Made by a program: the position numbers and the translations under genes | NCBI GenBank assembly: GCA_964023275.1 | Contig: OZ029929.1 | Location: forward strand, 1,987,501 to 2,051,500 | Length of the DNA stretch: 64,000 nt | DNA from: Norana najaformis | Taxonomy: Eukaryota; Annelida; Clitellata; Crassiclitellata; Hormogastridae | Reading direction: 5' to 3' | Part shown: positions 23,313 through 34,110 of the stretch, piece after piece | Position numbering within the stretch: position 1 is the stretch's first letter | How the letters are laid out: each line of letters begins with the position of its first letter | The notes under the pieces: generated by a model | Databases searched by the model: none | What the model was told of the DNA's origin: nothing | What the model saw: only the letters and a program-made list of their open reading frames with translations

Positions 23313-24190
23313 ATGTTATCTGGGCTGTTTCAATGTCTTTTACGTCACAGGCGTAAAGAAATAACGTCTATGTGATGTCATGCTATGCTAGTATGTCACG
23401 CCATCTATTCAACGGTTACGTTAATTTTATGGCACAACCGATTTAACAAAATCCAGTTATATTATGCTTAACAGTAAATTACCATGTCTGGCAAAAACTG
23501 ATTCATTACAGACCCCAATCGACCTCTTCGGGGGGCAGTTGAACCCACCCAAGATGAGACCTGGTTTCACCCAATGCAATAAATAACCTTTGCTATGTCC
23601 TGCGTCTACCCAACCCTCCGGCAATCTCTCCGAACCTTTGTTAAGTGTTAATGAAGAGAAGCAGTTAGTTCTAGCAATTTTTCCATCGCTTCGAGCCCTT
23701 CCTGAAACAGTTTCACCCGATGTAGCCGGCTGAAAGGGCCAGGGTATTCTTCGGTCTGGTAGAATTCGGATGGGGAAGATCTAAAAGGGGTAGGGTATTC
23801 TTCCGAAGGGCGATCGAGTCATTACTATCAGCCGTTATAGACCTACCAGCGGCCCGAACTACCGGGCCCCCTCTTGGGTCGATATCTTAACCCCCCGAAG
23901 TTATAGAGTGCATCGGGGTGGTTAAGATTAATTTACCAAATGTGCCCCTATCTCGGGTTTTGTGTGTAAGAGAGCTAGTTTGCCCCTCGGGTGTCAGAGG
24001 GCGATTAAGAACTGTCACCAGACGGCGCGAATGCAAAGTGGTTCTAGTGACATCTATCGGTGAAAGGTTTCTGCAGAAGGGGCAGGGTCTCTTTATCTTG
24101 GGGGGGGGGGGGCGTTGGGGTTGTGATCGATGGATGGAGGGAGGAGGAAGGGAAGGAAGGGTAAGGGAAGTGGAAAGGGTGTGGGGGAGG
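23313..24190. other. Unassigned stretch with a G homopolymer
   Basis: Mixed DNA with a run of about 14 G at 24098-24112, then purine-rich AGGAAGGGAAGG. No gene is recognised. Confidence 0.3.
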
Positions 24191-24194
24191 AGGA

Positions 24195-24300
24195 TACTCC
24201 GTTTCCGGATTTCGCTTTCAAACTACAATTGCAACTACAACTAAAGTTACTTTACAACTGCAACTAGAATTACAGTTACAATTACAATTACAATTGACCC
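24195..24300. repeat. (TTACAACTACAA)n-type repeat
   Basis: Degenerate ACAATTAC/ACAACTAC units, similar to the tails of elements in this window. Confidence 0.6.
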
Positions 24301-24357
24301 AACGATTAACTGCCTCTTGTGGATTTCATTCAACTACACTAAAACACACTATGCATT

Positions 24358-24695
24358 ATATTAGACTGGATTAGATTGGATTAGATCGGATTGGATCAGA
24401 TTGGATCAGATTGGATCAGATCAGATTGGATCAGATCGGATTGGATCAGATTGGATCAGATCAGATTGGATCAGATCGGATTAGATCGGATCGGATTAGA
24501 TCGGATTGGATTAGATCGGATTGGATCAGATCAGAATGGATCAGATCAGAATGGATCAGATTGGATTAGATTGGATTGGATTAGATTAGATTGGATTGGA
24601 CTGGATTTAATTAGCTTAGGTTAGGTCTGGTTAGATTTGGTTTGAGTAGGTTAGACTAGATTGGGTTAGATTAGATTAGATTAGATTAGAGCAGG
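24358..24695. repeat. (GGATCAGATT / GGATTAGATC)n array
   Basis: Pentanucleotide-based (GGATT, AGATC) array of about 340 bp that decays to GGTTAGATT at the right edge. The DQIGSDWIRS frame is an artefact. Confidence 0.9.
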
Positions 24696-24899
24696 TCAGA
24701 ATAGATTTCAACCTGTGGGCCCTACATGTGATTTTAGAGCATTCAAGTCAATTGATTCCACGGAATTTCGAATCCTGTGTGCGTTGTGAATGAAGGAGAG
24801 GCGCAAACAGTCGACTTTTTGATAAGAAATAGGTTTTTAGGTTTAATATTTTTTCAGACGCTTGGTTTGTCGTCGTTTGCTTGGAAGGCAAGACAGAAC

Positions 24900-25169
24900 T
24901 CATGAACCACAAGGGAGACTTAAGGGAGGCGCTCCTTTCCTTTTCTCTAGAACCTTGAGCCGGCAGTGGACGAATCCCAAGGTCCTGGACACGGGGCCAG
25001 TGCATCGCAGGACTTGCCGTTTACTTCCCAGCTTACGCCGGTACCATATTCTACAGCTTGGTGACAGAGACACAGTGGGCGCAAACTACTTCCCCAGGGT
25101 CATTACCCAGGGTCAAACCCACAATTGCATGATCATTGACCAAACGCAATACCGATAGACCACCGTGGC
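24900..25169 (-). mobile_element. tRNA-derived SINE, family S2, copy 2
   Basis: Closely matches the copy at 22979-23262, including the CGGTGGTCTATCGGTATTGCG head. A minisatellite begins immediately after its head. Confidence 0.85.
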
Positions 25170-25520
25170 TAGAGAATGGTGGTGGTAAGAGATAATGGTG
25201 GTGGGAAGTGATAATGGTGGTGGGAAGAGATTATAGTGGTGAGAAGAGAGAATGGTGGTGGGAAGAGATAATGGTGGTGGGAAGAGATAATAGTGGTGAG
25301 AAGAGAGAATGGTGGTGGGAAGTGATAATGGTGGTGGGAAGAGAGAATGGTGGTGGGAGGAGAGAATGGTGGTGGGAAGAGATAATGGTGGTGGGAAGAG
25401 AAAATGGTGGTTGGAAGAGAGAATTGTGGTGGGAAGAGATAATGGTGGTGGGAAGAGATAATGGTGGTGGGAGGAGAGAATGGTGGTGGGAAGAGAGAAT
25501 GGTGGTTGGAAGAGAGAGTG
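25170..25520. repeat. 16-bp minisatellite (GATAATGGTGGTGGGAA)
   Basis: About twenty units of 16-17 bp, alternating GATAATGGTGGTGGGAA and GAGAATGGTGGTGGGAA. Both strands are open through it by composition. Confidence 0.9.
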
Positions 25521-25654
25521 ATGGTCTCAGAAATGGTTAACATTCTGTCTTATAGTGACACTTGACCTTGTTCTGGCAAATTTAGAGAGCGCCTCTGTTA
25601 CTTCATCTGAAACGGCGCTATAAAACTTTCTAATTACAATTACAATTGGTGTTG

Positions 25655-25850
25655 GAGAAATTACGACTGCGGTGGGAGTGGGTGATGGTGGGAGTGAGTG
25701 ATGGTGGGAGTGGGTGATGGTGGGAGTGGTTGATGGTGGGAGTGGGTGATGGTGGGGGTGGGTGATGGTGGGAGTGGGTGATGGTGGGAGTGGGTGATGA
25801 TGGGAGTGGGTGATGGTGGGAGTGGGTGGTGGTGGAAATGTTGTGATGGT
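25655..25850. repeat. GGGTGATGGTGGGAGT minisatellite
   Basis: About twelve units of 15-16 bp. It shares the GGTGGGA core with the preceding array but is separated from it by a GGCGCTATAAAACTT element end at about 25613. Confidence 0.9.
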
Positions 25851-26129
25851 GGAAGGAATGAATGGTCGAGGTTTAACTGACCGCGATAAATCATGGCGAG
25901 TCTTAGTCGAGTGGACAACGAGATCGTCCGGCGGACTGGACAACAGCTTCCGGTCGGTCGCTCTAATTACTTTATGTCGCTGCGTTGTTGTGGTCAGACT
26001 GGACACAAACTGGACATAGACTGGACATAGACTGGACGAAGTGATCAAGTGGAGGGCTTCAGGGGATCATATCCGGGCTGATAAGACACGAGCCACGAAA
26101 GAAGATCGGTTGAAGTAATATCCTGCGTT

Positions 26130-26420
26130 GTTCAATTGTAGAGAGACAGACAGACAGACAGACGGACAGACAGACATACAGACAGACAGACAGACTGACA
26201 GACAGACGAACGGACGGACGGACAGACAGACAGACGAACTGACAGACGAACGGACGGACGGACAGACAGACAGACGAACGGACAGGCAGACAGACACAGA
26301 TGGATGGACAGGCAGACAGACGGACAGACATACGGACAGACAGACAGACGGACGGACAGACAGAGAGACATACGGACAGACAGACGGACAGACGGACGGA
26401 CGGACGGACAGACAGACTTA
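26130..26420. repeat. (ACAG/ACGG)n microsatellite
   Basis: ACAG and GACG units. Frames across it are repeat translations. Confidence 0.92.
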
Positions 26421-26424
26421 TATA

Positions 26425-27145
26425 AGCTAAAGAGAATAGCACGTTCAGATTCTGAGATTTTCTCAAATTCAGAGAAAATCCGACTTCATTCTCTGAAGTC
26501 GTTAATTTTGTTGCTAAATTCGGCTCTTTCTGTATACTGGCGCCTCTAGCGATCGACGAAACTCCTTCGCTCAAGTTGGACTTAGCGCATTGCCAGCCGC
26601 AGCGAGCACATCGGGGTCATGACCTAATCTGGATCAGCACGCTTACATACGGGTCGGATTAGTCTACCCTAAGCCATGTCGCTGTCAGCCGCTGACATCC
26701 TAGCCGATAACTCAGCCAATCAACTGCTGGCGGTGGATTATCGATCGTAAACACTTCGCCCTTGGCACATTTCGCTTTTTGGCAAGCGGTTGATAAGCCG
26801 TTCGTGCCCTGATTTCAAGCCCGTTTAATCTGCGCCCCAGTCTCGTGGCTGAACCCCAGGGTCGGTGTGGCTCGAATCCGCAGCCCCTACCACCACCCGA
26901 CGTCCACGCGGAAGGGTTTGGGCCCTGTGCTAGGACTATGGAGTCCCCGCGTCGTACGGCCCGTAGCCCTCAAAACACAGACACGGAAGGCATGTGGACT
27001 GTCTATGCGCCGACGGTGGCGCCACGTAGCGATTGGTTGTGATGCTCATGCATCAAGAAATGGCCGGTGCTATCCGCGATAAATATGGAGTTTGACTAGC
27101 AACCTGCAGTACACGTTTCTTGATCCACTTTATTTCGCAACAGGT
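26425..27145. other. Unassigned stretch, GC-rich in the middle
   Basis: 26840-27060 is GC-rich and open in two plus frames for about 65 codons without a recognisable domain. No splice-bounded exon is convincing. Confidence 0.3.
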
Positions 27146-27150
27146 AACGC

Positions 27151-27475
27151 AAAAGCCCGATGGTCTCGTGGTCAGCGCCCTGGACCGTCAACCCAAAGGT
27201 TCGTGGTTCAAATTCCGGCCAAGGCAGAAAGGTTTCTCGAACATTCTGCTTCACTTGCGCCCCCTAGTGAACTCAGCCACAAATGAGTACATAATTGATC
27301 GTACACTGATGATGGTCAGATCTGCCGACGAAACAGGTTCTGGCCACCCGCGGTGATATACCGAGACCAAGAAAGAGAAGTTGCTATCACTTCGTACCCA
27401 TGGCATAAGGGACTGTGCTCTCTTCAACACAAAGGCCAGGACTTTCTCTTGTCCTGCCCTTTGCTACAAAAAAAT
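27151..27475 (+). mobile_element. tRNA-derived SINE, family S5
   Basis: The head has A-box TGGTCTCGTGGTCAGCG and B-box GTGGTTCAAATTCCG about 35 bp downstream. A 250-bp body follows, ending in an A-rich stretch (CTACAAAAAAATACA). Confidence 0.75.
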
Positions 27476-28030
27476 ACATAACAAGTATTTTTTCAAATAG
27501 AATCATTTTTAGTCTTAACTAATTATGTCTGTCATTTGGTAGCAGTTGCTTGTACTTTGTCATAGTTTATTAATTGCTAAAAATATTGCAAACCTTATAA
27601 TGCATACCAATCAAAAGCAATCAAAGACTGCTTACTTACTTTCCTGTCTGCTTAGGAAACTTAATGCTATCATAATAATATGGCCGTTCCCACGTGAACT
27701 TAACCGTTTGCTAGGGGGCGCTTTAATTTGTACACGTGATTCAACTACGAGCGCTCTATTTATCTTCGAGTCTGTGCTCCAGAGACGAGAGCAATGCGTC
27801 TAAAACACATGATGGCTGCGTTTCGCGAGAGGTTAGCCGCCCATTTCGGTGTCGATGTAAATTTTGACCACGATTTTTTTCTTTCTCTCGCCAGTGAACG
27901 ACTATCGGGAGTTTTCAATCGACCTGAGTGACAGTTATCTCAACGCCTAACATCAACGCAGAAGCTTTGCACGAATTTTCTTTGTTCTTAGTTCGCATTG
28001 GGATGCAGCTTTGAATACTGCAATCGTATC
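27476..28030. other. Unassigned stretch
   Basis: AT-rich then mixed DNA. No element or exon is recognised. Confidence 0.3.
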
Positions 28031-28034
28031 TCTA

Positions 28035-28260
28035 GATTTCTCCAGAGCCCAATAATCGTAATCGTAATCGTAATTGTAATCGATATTCCGAGATTTCTAC
28101 AGCGCCCAACGAAAGCCACGTCACGTGACCAGCTTATTCGCAGGCGTTCAGTCAAAACAAAAACGATAGGCAAAAGGGTTCTGTTCCAGGTCAAGGTCCA
28201 AAAGTCAGGTAGGTAGATAGGCAGACGGCTACGGTGGGTGGTGTTTAGGATTGGAGGAGA
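28035..28260 (-). mobile_element. LINE 3' end (family LT1), copy 2
   Basis: Tail ATTACGATTACGATTACGAT and the GGCGCTGTAGAAATC cap are visible on the minus strand, followed upstream by the CTGAACGCCTGCGAATAAG body shared with 1515-1945 and 58550-59140. A further piece of the same body (TCAGTCAAAACAAAATCGATAG) appears at 28510-28575, on the far side of the microsatellites. Confidence 0.7.
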
Positions 28261-28290
28261 GTGAGAAAAAAAATAGAAAGAGAGAGAGAA

Positions 28291-28325
<35 letters not shown>

Positions 28326-28366
28326 GGAAGAGAGAGAGAGATAGAAATAGAAAGAGAGAGAGAGAC

Positions 28367-28397
<31 letters not shown>

Positions 28398-28398
28398 T

Positions 28399-28467
<69 letters not shown>

Positions 28468-28470
28468 CAA
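28260..28470. repeat. (GA)n and (GATA)n microsatellites
   Basis: GA-rich run at 28260-28362, then about 25 GATA units with one TATA interruption to 28468. They separate two pieces of the same LINE tail family. Confidence 0.92.
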
Positions 28471-28583
28471 GGGGAAGAAAGCTTTATGCGGGAACCAATT
28501 TTTCACATGCGCTCAGTCAAAACAAAATCGATAGGAAGATAAGGTCAGGTTCAGTTCCAGGTCGTGATCCAACTATCCAAAAT

Positions 28584-28755
28584 GGGGGCACCGTAGCTCG
28601 GCCTATAACGCGGAGGGTACGGGTTCGAGCCTCCTTCCCTGCGACGGTTACTGTGTAGGGACCTTGAGCAAGTCATTCACTCAATTGCTCGGAGCCATCG
28701 GTTGGTGCTTTGTCATTAGATAGTGGTGCTTCATAAATTCAGAAATGATAACAAT
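28584..28755 (+). mobile_element. tRNA-derived SINE, family S3, copy 1
   Basis: Head GGGCACCGTAGCTCGGCC and B-box GGGTTCGAGCCTCC, then a body with GTTACTGTGTAGGGACC and GAGCAAGTCATTCACTC. It ends in an AATAAT run. Other copies: 29042-29203, 31068-31250, 47246-47425 and 60877-61015. Confidence 0.85.
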
Positions 28756-28955
28756 AATAATAATCATCATCATCATTAATAATAATAATAACAATAATCA
28801 TATTAATAACCACCTGTATCATCTTCTCCGGACATTTTTTAAATCCTGAGGAATCGTAGATATCTTGGGGCAAAAAAATAATAATAACAATATTATGATG
28901 ATGATGATGACGACGACGACGTCGACGACGACGACGATGATGATGATGATGGGTG
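28756..28955. repeat. Trinucleotide runs (AAT, GAT, GAC)
   Basis: (AAT/ATC)n at 28756-28810 and (GAT/GAC)n at 28893-28953 with AT-rich DNA between. Confidence 0.8.
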
Positions 28956-29041
28956 GCGTTTGAGTGATAGTTGGTTTACAATAATTTGTTATTCTACTAA
29001 TCGTTAACACCAACATATTGCATAATTTCGTCAGTTATTAC

Positions 29042-29203
29042 TTCTGCGTTCATCAAGTGCCACTATCTAATCAATGATGCTGAGAAATTTTGAGTGAATG
29101 ACTTGCTCAAGGCCACACAAAAAACCGTCTCAGAGGAGGAGGCTCGAACCCGTACTCTCCGCGTTACAAGCCAAGCCCCCTTACCAAAGGGCTACCGTGC
29201 CCT
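29042..29203 (-). mobile_element. tRNA-derived SINE, family S3, copy 2
   Basis: Minus-strand copy with B-box GGGTTCGAGCCTCC at about 29135-29155 and head GGGCACGGTAGCCC at about 29188-29202. Confidence 0.82.
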
Positions 29204-29830
29204 CTTTTCGTAAGTAAGTAGCCTTTTCCACAAATCCACAACCATATGGAGTTTACGATATCTATGGCCAAAGCGCCGTATCAATGTTCGCCTTAATGCC
29301 TTCATTCCCCAGTGTATGTATGCGCATATATACACTTGTATAGCGTCTATCAGACGCCTCACACAAGCGCTGAAACACAATTGTCTAGGAGATCTTAAGC
29401 TAAATATATTTCTTACGCTATTTGTGTTGCCAAAGTTCTAAATTGATTCCAAATCACTGAAAGTTTAAATCAAATGTATTGAAGACTCATAATAATTCTA
29501 AGCATCCCAATAGGATTAAAGTTTCCCGAGGAACAGTTTTTGTCGCACTAACTTAACATGCACGACGTACAGAGACGTGTACGCCGCGAAAGTTTTCAGT
29601 CGTACGCTTTGCGAATTAAAATCGTAGTTTGAACGAATCGGAAAAATTCAGGAAAAGAAGGTTAAAAGTTTCGATTGGTTGGGGTATACGCGCTTCGGGT
29701 GAGTGGGGCGAATTTTTGGGGTATTATTTGTTAAATGAATCGCTTGAGGCGGCTGTGTTTACCTGTGGATTTGTTACCCACCTGAGAGATAGCCGAGCGC
29801 TATCGCGTTGTTGGCGAAACTCAAGAAGAG
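29204..29830. other. Unassigned stretch
   Basis: No exon, element or tandem repeat is recognised. Confidence 0.3.
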
Positions 29831-29831
29831 G

Positions 29832-30200
29832 AGATTTTGATCTAATCTTATCTGATCTTACGTGATTTATTCCCTTATAATCTAATCTAATCTTGTATGT
29901 GGTTATCGCATCGTTGTGACGTGGCGTCTGGTACATTAGACAAAGTAATCGCATGCCGTTAAGTCTAATCTAATTGGAGTCAATTCTCATCGAGTCATAG
30001 TCTTCGCGTTTCTCTGATCAAATCAAATCAAATGCTGTATGATTGAATAGGATGTAATCAAATTAAACGCCTTCATCTAGTTTGATCTAACATCTAATCA
30101 CCTAATGTAAGTGAAGCTAGCCTAATCCAATCTAAAGCTTTCGAATCATATTGAATGATATCTACTCTAACTGACTTAATCAAGTTCAGTCTCATATCAA
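29832..30200. repeat. Degenerate (TCTAA)n array
   Basis: TCTAATC/TGATCT units scattered through about 370 bp, strongly decayed. Confidence 0.55.
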
Positions 30201-30287
30201 ATCTGTTAATCTGATTGAATATGCAACTGCTGTTTCAACACTTTCATTTTAAGAGAACAAATTTACTCATGTCTTCTTCTTAAAGTA

Positions 30288-30510
30288 TTCTATCCCACAA
30301 GTTAGATGTAGGGGAAGCGCTCATTTCCTTTTCTTTAGGCCCTTTATCCGGCAATGGACGAATCCCAAGGTCCTGGACACAGGGCCAGTGCATTGCAGGA
30401 CTTGCCGTTTACTTCCCAGCTTATGCCAGTACCAAATAATACTGCTTGGTGACAAAACTGGGCAAGCTGTTTGTATATACTATGCCCCTGTCACTAAGCA
30501 GTCTTCTCAT
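30288..30510 (-). mobile_element. SINE family S2, copy 3, with an inverted end
   Basis: 30288-30456 matches the 3' body of S2 on the minus strand. Right after GCTTGGTGACAAAAC the sequence continues as CTGGGCAAGCTGTTTGTATA and GCCCCTGTCACTAAGCAGT, which is the adjacent S2 segment in plus orientation, giving a fold-back. Confidence 0.7.
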
Positions 30511-30589
30511 TATTACGATTGAAATTATCACATTCTGTTAGCACGTGGTGATGAAGTAGTGTTTGTATAATATCACTTTCTGAGGACAA

Positions 30590-30675
30590 TAATAATGATA
30601 ATAATAATAATGATAATGATAATAGTGATGATATGATGATGATGATGATGATGATAATAATAATAATAATAAAAC
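30590..30675. repeat. (AAT/GAT)n run
   Basis: AATAATGAT units, about 85 bp. Confidence 0.9.
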
Positions 30676-30827
30676 AATTTATGGAGCACTGTAGGATGGC
30701 TGAGGCCAAGGATGAAGTGAACTTGAATTGATCTCCCTAATTGCGTTTATCAGATATTGTGTCAAAATGGAGCATGTTGTAAGGAGGATCCAGTGTATAC
30801 ATTATTGTTATTATTATTATTAATTAG

Positions 30828-31066
30828 TAACTTCTGATGCGCCGGTGTCTAATGCACGAGGCATCAACCGATGGCGCACCAAAGCCAAGCCGCAATCAGG
30901 TCAAGATCCAGAGGTCAGTCCATAAGACAAAGAGGCAGCCTATGGTGGATAAGCAATCTGAAAAAATAAGTCTTAAGTGGAGATTAACATGAGCTGAATG
31001 AACAGATGCAGGAAGAGAGTTCAAAAATTTAGGCCCAGCAACTGAAAAAGCCCAGTCACGAAGAAC
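30828..31066 (-). mobile_element. Retroposon 3' end, family LT2, copy 1
   Basis: Shares ATGCACGAGGCATCAACCG, GCGCACCAAAGCCAAGCCG and the rest of about 230 bp with 48178-48545. Both copies begin next to an AT-rich tail and a GCGCCGGTGT cap, so they appear to be 3' ends of a non-LTR element read on the minus strand. Confidence 0.6.
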
Positions 31067-31067
31067 A

Positions 31068-31250
31068 GATTATTATTTCTGCATTTATTAAGCACCACTA
31101 TCTAATGACTAAGCATCAATCGATGGAGCAGTTGTGAGTGAAGGACTTTTTCAAGGACCCTACAGAGTAACTGACTCTGGAGAGGAGGCTTGAATCCATA
31201 CTCTCCGCATTACAAGCCAAGCGCTCAATCCAATCGGCCACTGTGCCCCA
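31068..31250 (-). mobile_element. tRNA-derived SINE, family S3, copy 3
   Basis: Minus-strand copy with CAAGCCTCCTCTCCAGAGTC and a head ending GGGGCACAGTGGCC at about 31235-31249. It is inserted next to the LT2 fragment. Confidence 0.8.
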
Positions 31251-31599
31251 CAAGAGTTCTAGTCGAAGACTGACCAGAGAAAGATGACCAGATGACCTGG
31301 TTGAATAGTGCATATCCTTATGTAGGTCAAGATTTCTGAATATTTGCATATGTTGCTGTGTGTGTGTGTGTGTGTATTTTTATGTAATATTTATGTATAT
31401 ATGTAGATTCTTGTGAATGTACAGTATTTTGTATAAAGTGTAGATGCCTTGTGGATAATAATAGGGGGAGGGTGATAACTGAAGTATAGCTTTTTCAGTT
31501 TCTCTGATGGCTATGAATTTATTCAGAGATGATCTGGTGATGCCAAGTCTGTCTTTTCGTTTCTTCCCATCCACCTTGGGCTCTGCATTGCTTCATAGC

Positions 31600-32085
31600 T
31601 ACTCGTCTGTCCGTGTGTCTGTCTGTGTGTCTGTTTGTGTGTCTGTCGGTGTGTCTGTGTGTCTATCTGTGTTTCTGTCTGTGCGTGTCTGTGTATCTGT
31701 CTGCATGTCTATGTGTCTGTCTGTGTGTCTGTGTGTCTGTCGGTGTGTCTATCGGTGTGTCGGTGTGTCTGTGTGTCTATCTGTGTTTCTGTCTGTGCGT
31801 GTCTGTGTATCTGTCTGCATGCCTATGTGTCTGTCTGCATGCCTATGTGTCTGTCTGTGTGTCTGTGTCTGTCTGTGTGTCTGTGTCTGTCTGTGTGTCT
31901 GTATGTGTGTCTGTGTCTGTCTGTGTGTCAGTGTATGTGTCTGTATGTATGTATGTACGTATTTGTGTTGTCAGTCTGTCTGTCTGCCAGTCAGTCGTCA
32001 GTCAGTCAATCAGTCTTCCTGCCTGTGTGTTTGTCCATCTCTGTGCCCGTCTGTCTGTCAGTCAGTCTGTCAGTTGACTGTCTGA
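31600..32085. repeat. (TGTC)n microsatellite, part 1
   Basis: TGTC with TGTG variants and local duplications of about 100 bp (the TCTGTGTATCTGTCTGCATG block occurs twice). All plus frames are open through it by composition. Confidence 0.93.
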
Positions 32086-32164
32086 GAAACTGACAGACTG
32101 ACTGTCAATAGGTATATATATTTCTTATGTATTGGTGTATGTTGTTGTCCGGTTGTATGCTTAT

Positions 32165-32345
32165 ATGTATAACTGTCTGTCTGTGTATCTGTGTGTCTGT
32201 CTGCATGTCTGTGTGTGTGTCTGTGTCTGTGTGTATGTGTGTGTCTGTGTGTCTGTCTGTCTGTCTTTGTGTCTGTATGTGTGTCTGTCTGTCTGTGCGT
32301 CTGTCTGTCTAATTGTCTGTGTATATGTCTGTGGCTTGTGTGTTT
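32165..32345. repeat. (TGTC)n microsatellite, part 2
   Basis: Continuation of the same motif after a short GTATATAT-containing gap. Confidence 0.9.
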
Positions 32346-32399
32346 GTGTATTATTGTGGATGAAGCTCAATTTACCTGGGATTAAATCGCATTTGCTGT

Positions 32400-33030
32400 G
32401 ACCTGCAGTGAAACAGCTATCATGCATAGCGCAACGGGCGCTATATAAATCATGGAAATTACATTACATTCGAGAATTGGCACAAGTTGACTGGTGCATA
32501 CGATAACGGCGCTATAGAAGTTTACCGGTTAGATGAGATTAGGTTAGAAAGCGGGTGTAGCAGACACTTAGTGTGTTAATCTCTGATCCTTCTAGACACA
32601 TTGCTTTAAAAATGACTGAGCGATTAGTCGACTTTTTTCAAGGTTTGTTGCTTTGGCGGATTTTCCGTGAAGCCAATTGCGCTGTTCTAGTCTTCGGCGA
32701 TAAACGGTGCCACTTGAAGCGACCCTAATGGCGTCTGATTAAAGAAAAGTAATCAGAGCTCTTGTTCATGATCTTGTGCCTCGTTAGATCCGGGACTGCC
32801 GCTGGTGGCGCCACTCTACGGGGAGAGGCGCATGTCACGCTGCCCCCGCAAGTGACACGAGGCGCTGTTTGTGGCACGTGTCACGTCGGACTGCGACACA
32901 TGACACGTGAAAAATAAGGCGTGGGAAGCAGTTTTGTTATTTGGTTTCTCGCTTTGGCTCAGATATTTACTTACTTACGAGGCTCTGTGGAACTAGTTTG
33001 TTGCAGTCTGGCTTTAAGTGGCGCTATATA
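32400..33030. other. Unassigned stretch with several element ends
   Basis: Contains GGCGCTATATAAATC at about 32430, ATAACGGCGCTATAGAAG at about 32502 and GGCGCTATATAAAG at about 33012, caps of decayed elements. A CACGTGTCACG / TGACACGTG inverted pair lies at about 32875-32910. Confidence 0.4.
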
Positions 33031-33034
33031 AAGT

Positions 33035-33390
33035 GTATATTACAATTACAAGTACGTAAACGTTTTACAGTTACGGTGTGAATGTTTTATTACAGTTTGT
33101 TGCAGTGTATAAAATGTGTTTACAGTTAGAGTTACAGAGTGTAAATGTTTTATTATAGTTTCAACATGTAAAATGTGTGTAGGCCTACAGTTAATGTTAC
33201 AGTTTGTAAATGTGTTTTCAGCTAAAGTAAGAGTGTAAATGTGTTATTACAATTTTCAGTGTAAATGTTTTATTACAGTTACAGTATGTAAATGTTTTAT
33301 TACAGTTTGTACATTTTTTATTACTGTTACAGTGTAAATGTTTTACATTTACGTTGTGTAAATGTTACATTGCAGTTACAGTGTTTAAAC
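33035..33390 (+). repeat. Minisatellite of GTAAATGTTTTATTACAGTT units before exon 1
   Basis: About a dozen degenerate units of 20-30 bp sharing TTTTATTACAGTTACAGTGT. Each full unit carries a pyrimidine-rich stretch followed by CAG, so the array holds many weak acceptor-like sites just before the acceptor at 33410-33411. Confidence 0.75.
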
Positions 33391-33411
33391 GTTTTATTGT
33401 TTTGTTTGCAG

Positions 33412-33511
33412 GAGTAAGAAACTGACCTTGTGACCCCGGGGAATAAAGGCCATCATCATGGACCGAAGACGTTCACCATCACCCGAGGAAGGTAGTAATG
33501 ATCATCTAAAG
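33412..33511 (+). CDS. Exon a of a split gene: 5' UTR, start codon and 18 codons
   Basis: Preceded by the acceptor TTTTATTGTTTTGTTTGCAG and ended by the strong donor AAG|GTAAGA. The first 46 nt are untranslated. ATG at 33458 opens MDRRRSPSPEEGSNDHLK, ending on a complete codon (phase 0). An acceptor before the start codon means at least one upstream 5' UTR exon. The next in-phase exon is at 43863. The encoded N terminus is basic then Ser/Pro/Glu-rich, like many nuclear proteins, but I recognise no family. The exon is not part of any repeat I see. Intron 1 would be 10.35 kb. Confidence 0.75.
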
Positions 33512-33528
33512 GTAAGACGTGTACAGTT

Positions 33529-33588
33529 GCATCCATGGATACCGTTTCTATAGCAACCGCATCCATAGATACGGTTTCTATAGCAACC
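33529..33588 (-). promoter_or_regulatory. Tandem pair of RFX-type X-box motifs
   Basis: A 30-bp unit occurs twice in direct succession. On the minus strand each contains GTTGCTATAGAAAC (33544-33557 and 33574-33587), which fits the RFX X-box consensus RYYNYYATRRNRAC at all positions. It lies 18 bp into intron 1 after the start-codon exon. RFX binding is an inference from the motif. Confidence 0.5.
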
Positions 33589-33634
33589 GTACAGCTTTGG
33601 TCCAGAGCTTGGAATTCAGTTCGGATGTCGATGA

Positions 33635-33690
33635 GATTTTGAAAGTGACCATTGATTGATGCCTTGTGCTTTATGATAGCAGCGCTATAG
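33635..33690 (+). mobile_element. Retroposon 3' end with GCAGCGCTATAGAAG cap
   Basis: GAAAGTGACCATTGATTGATG then TTATGATAGCAGCGCTATAGA, the same pair of blocks as at 2690-2900 and 40045-40110. Confidence 0.5.
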
Positions 33691-33724
33691 AAGTTATTAG
33701 ATCAGCTTAGAGCCTTGATCGGCT

Positions 33725-34110
33725 CATGTTTCTATGACTTTATCGAGTGAGGTCTTTCACCATCTCTACCCGTTTGAATGGGAGTCACCCCAATTTAGAC
33801 CCCTATGCGGTTTGCTCGTGGCTCAAATATGATTAGGTTCTTGATTGGTTAGCCTTCCGACGACACACACACGCAGACCACATCTCAACATTACATGTAA
33901 ATGTATATTGGTTTCTGTAGCGACCGTATGGCCTCGACCCTGCTCATATTTTCAGTGAATTTATCGGGTGAGATCCTTCACCACCGCTGCCCGTTTGAAT
34001 GGGCGCCACGCCATTTAAGGTCCCCGTCTACGGACCGTGATAGCCCGAGATTAAAATCTCTGAATAATAGCCACGGTTGATATGCGAACGGGATTCTCTT
34101 TGTGTCTCAG
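33725..34110 (-). mobile_element. SINE family S1: one partial and one fuller copy
   Basis: 33725-33860 retains GAGTGAGGTCTTTCACC and GAATGGGAGTCACCCC. 33885-34110 retains the tail (TTACATGTAAATGTA), GAGATCCTTCACCACCGCTG, GAATGGGCGCCACGCC and the B-box region GGTTGATATGCGAACGG. Confidence 0.7.
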
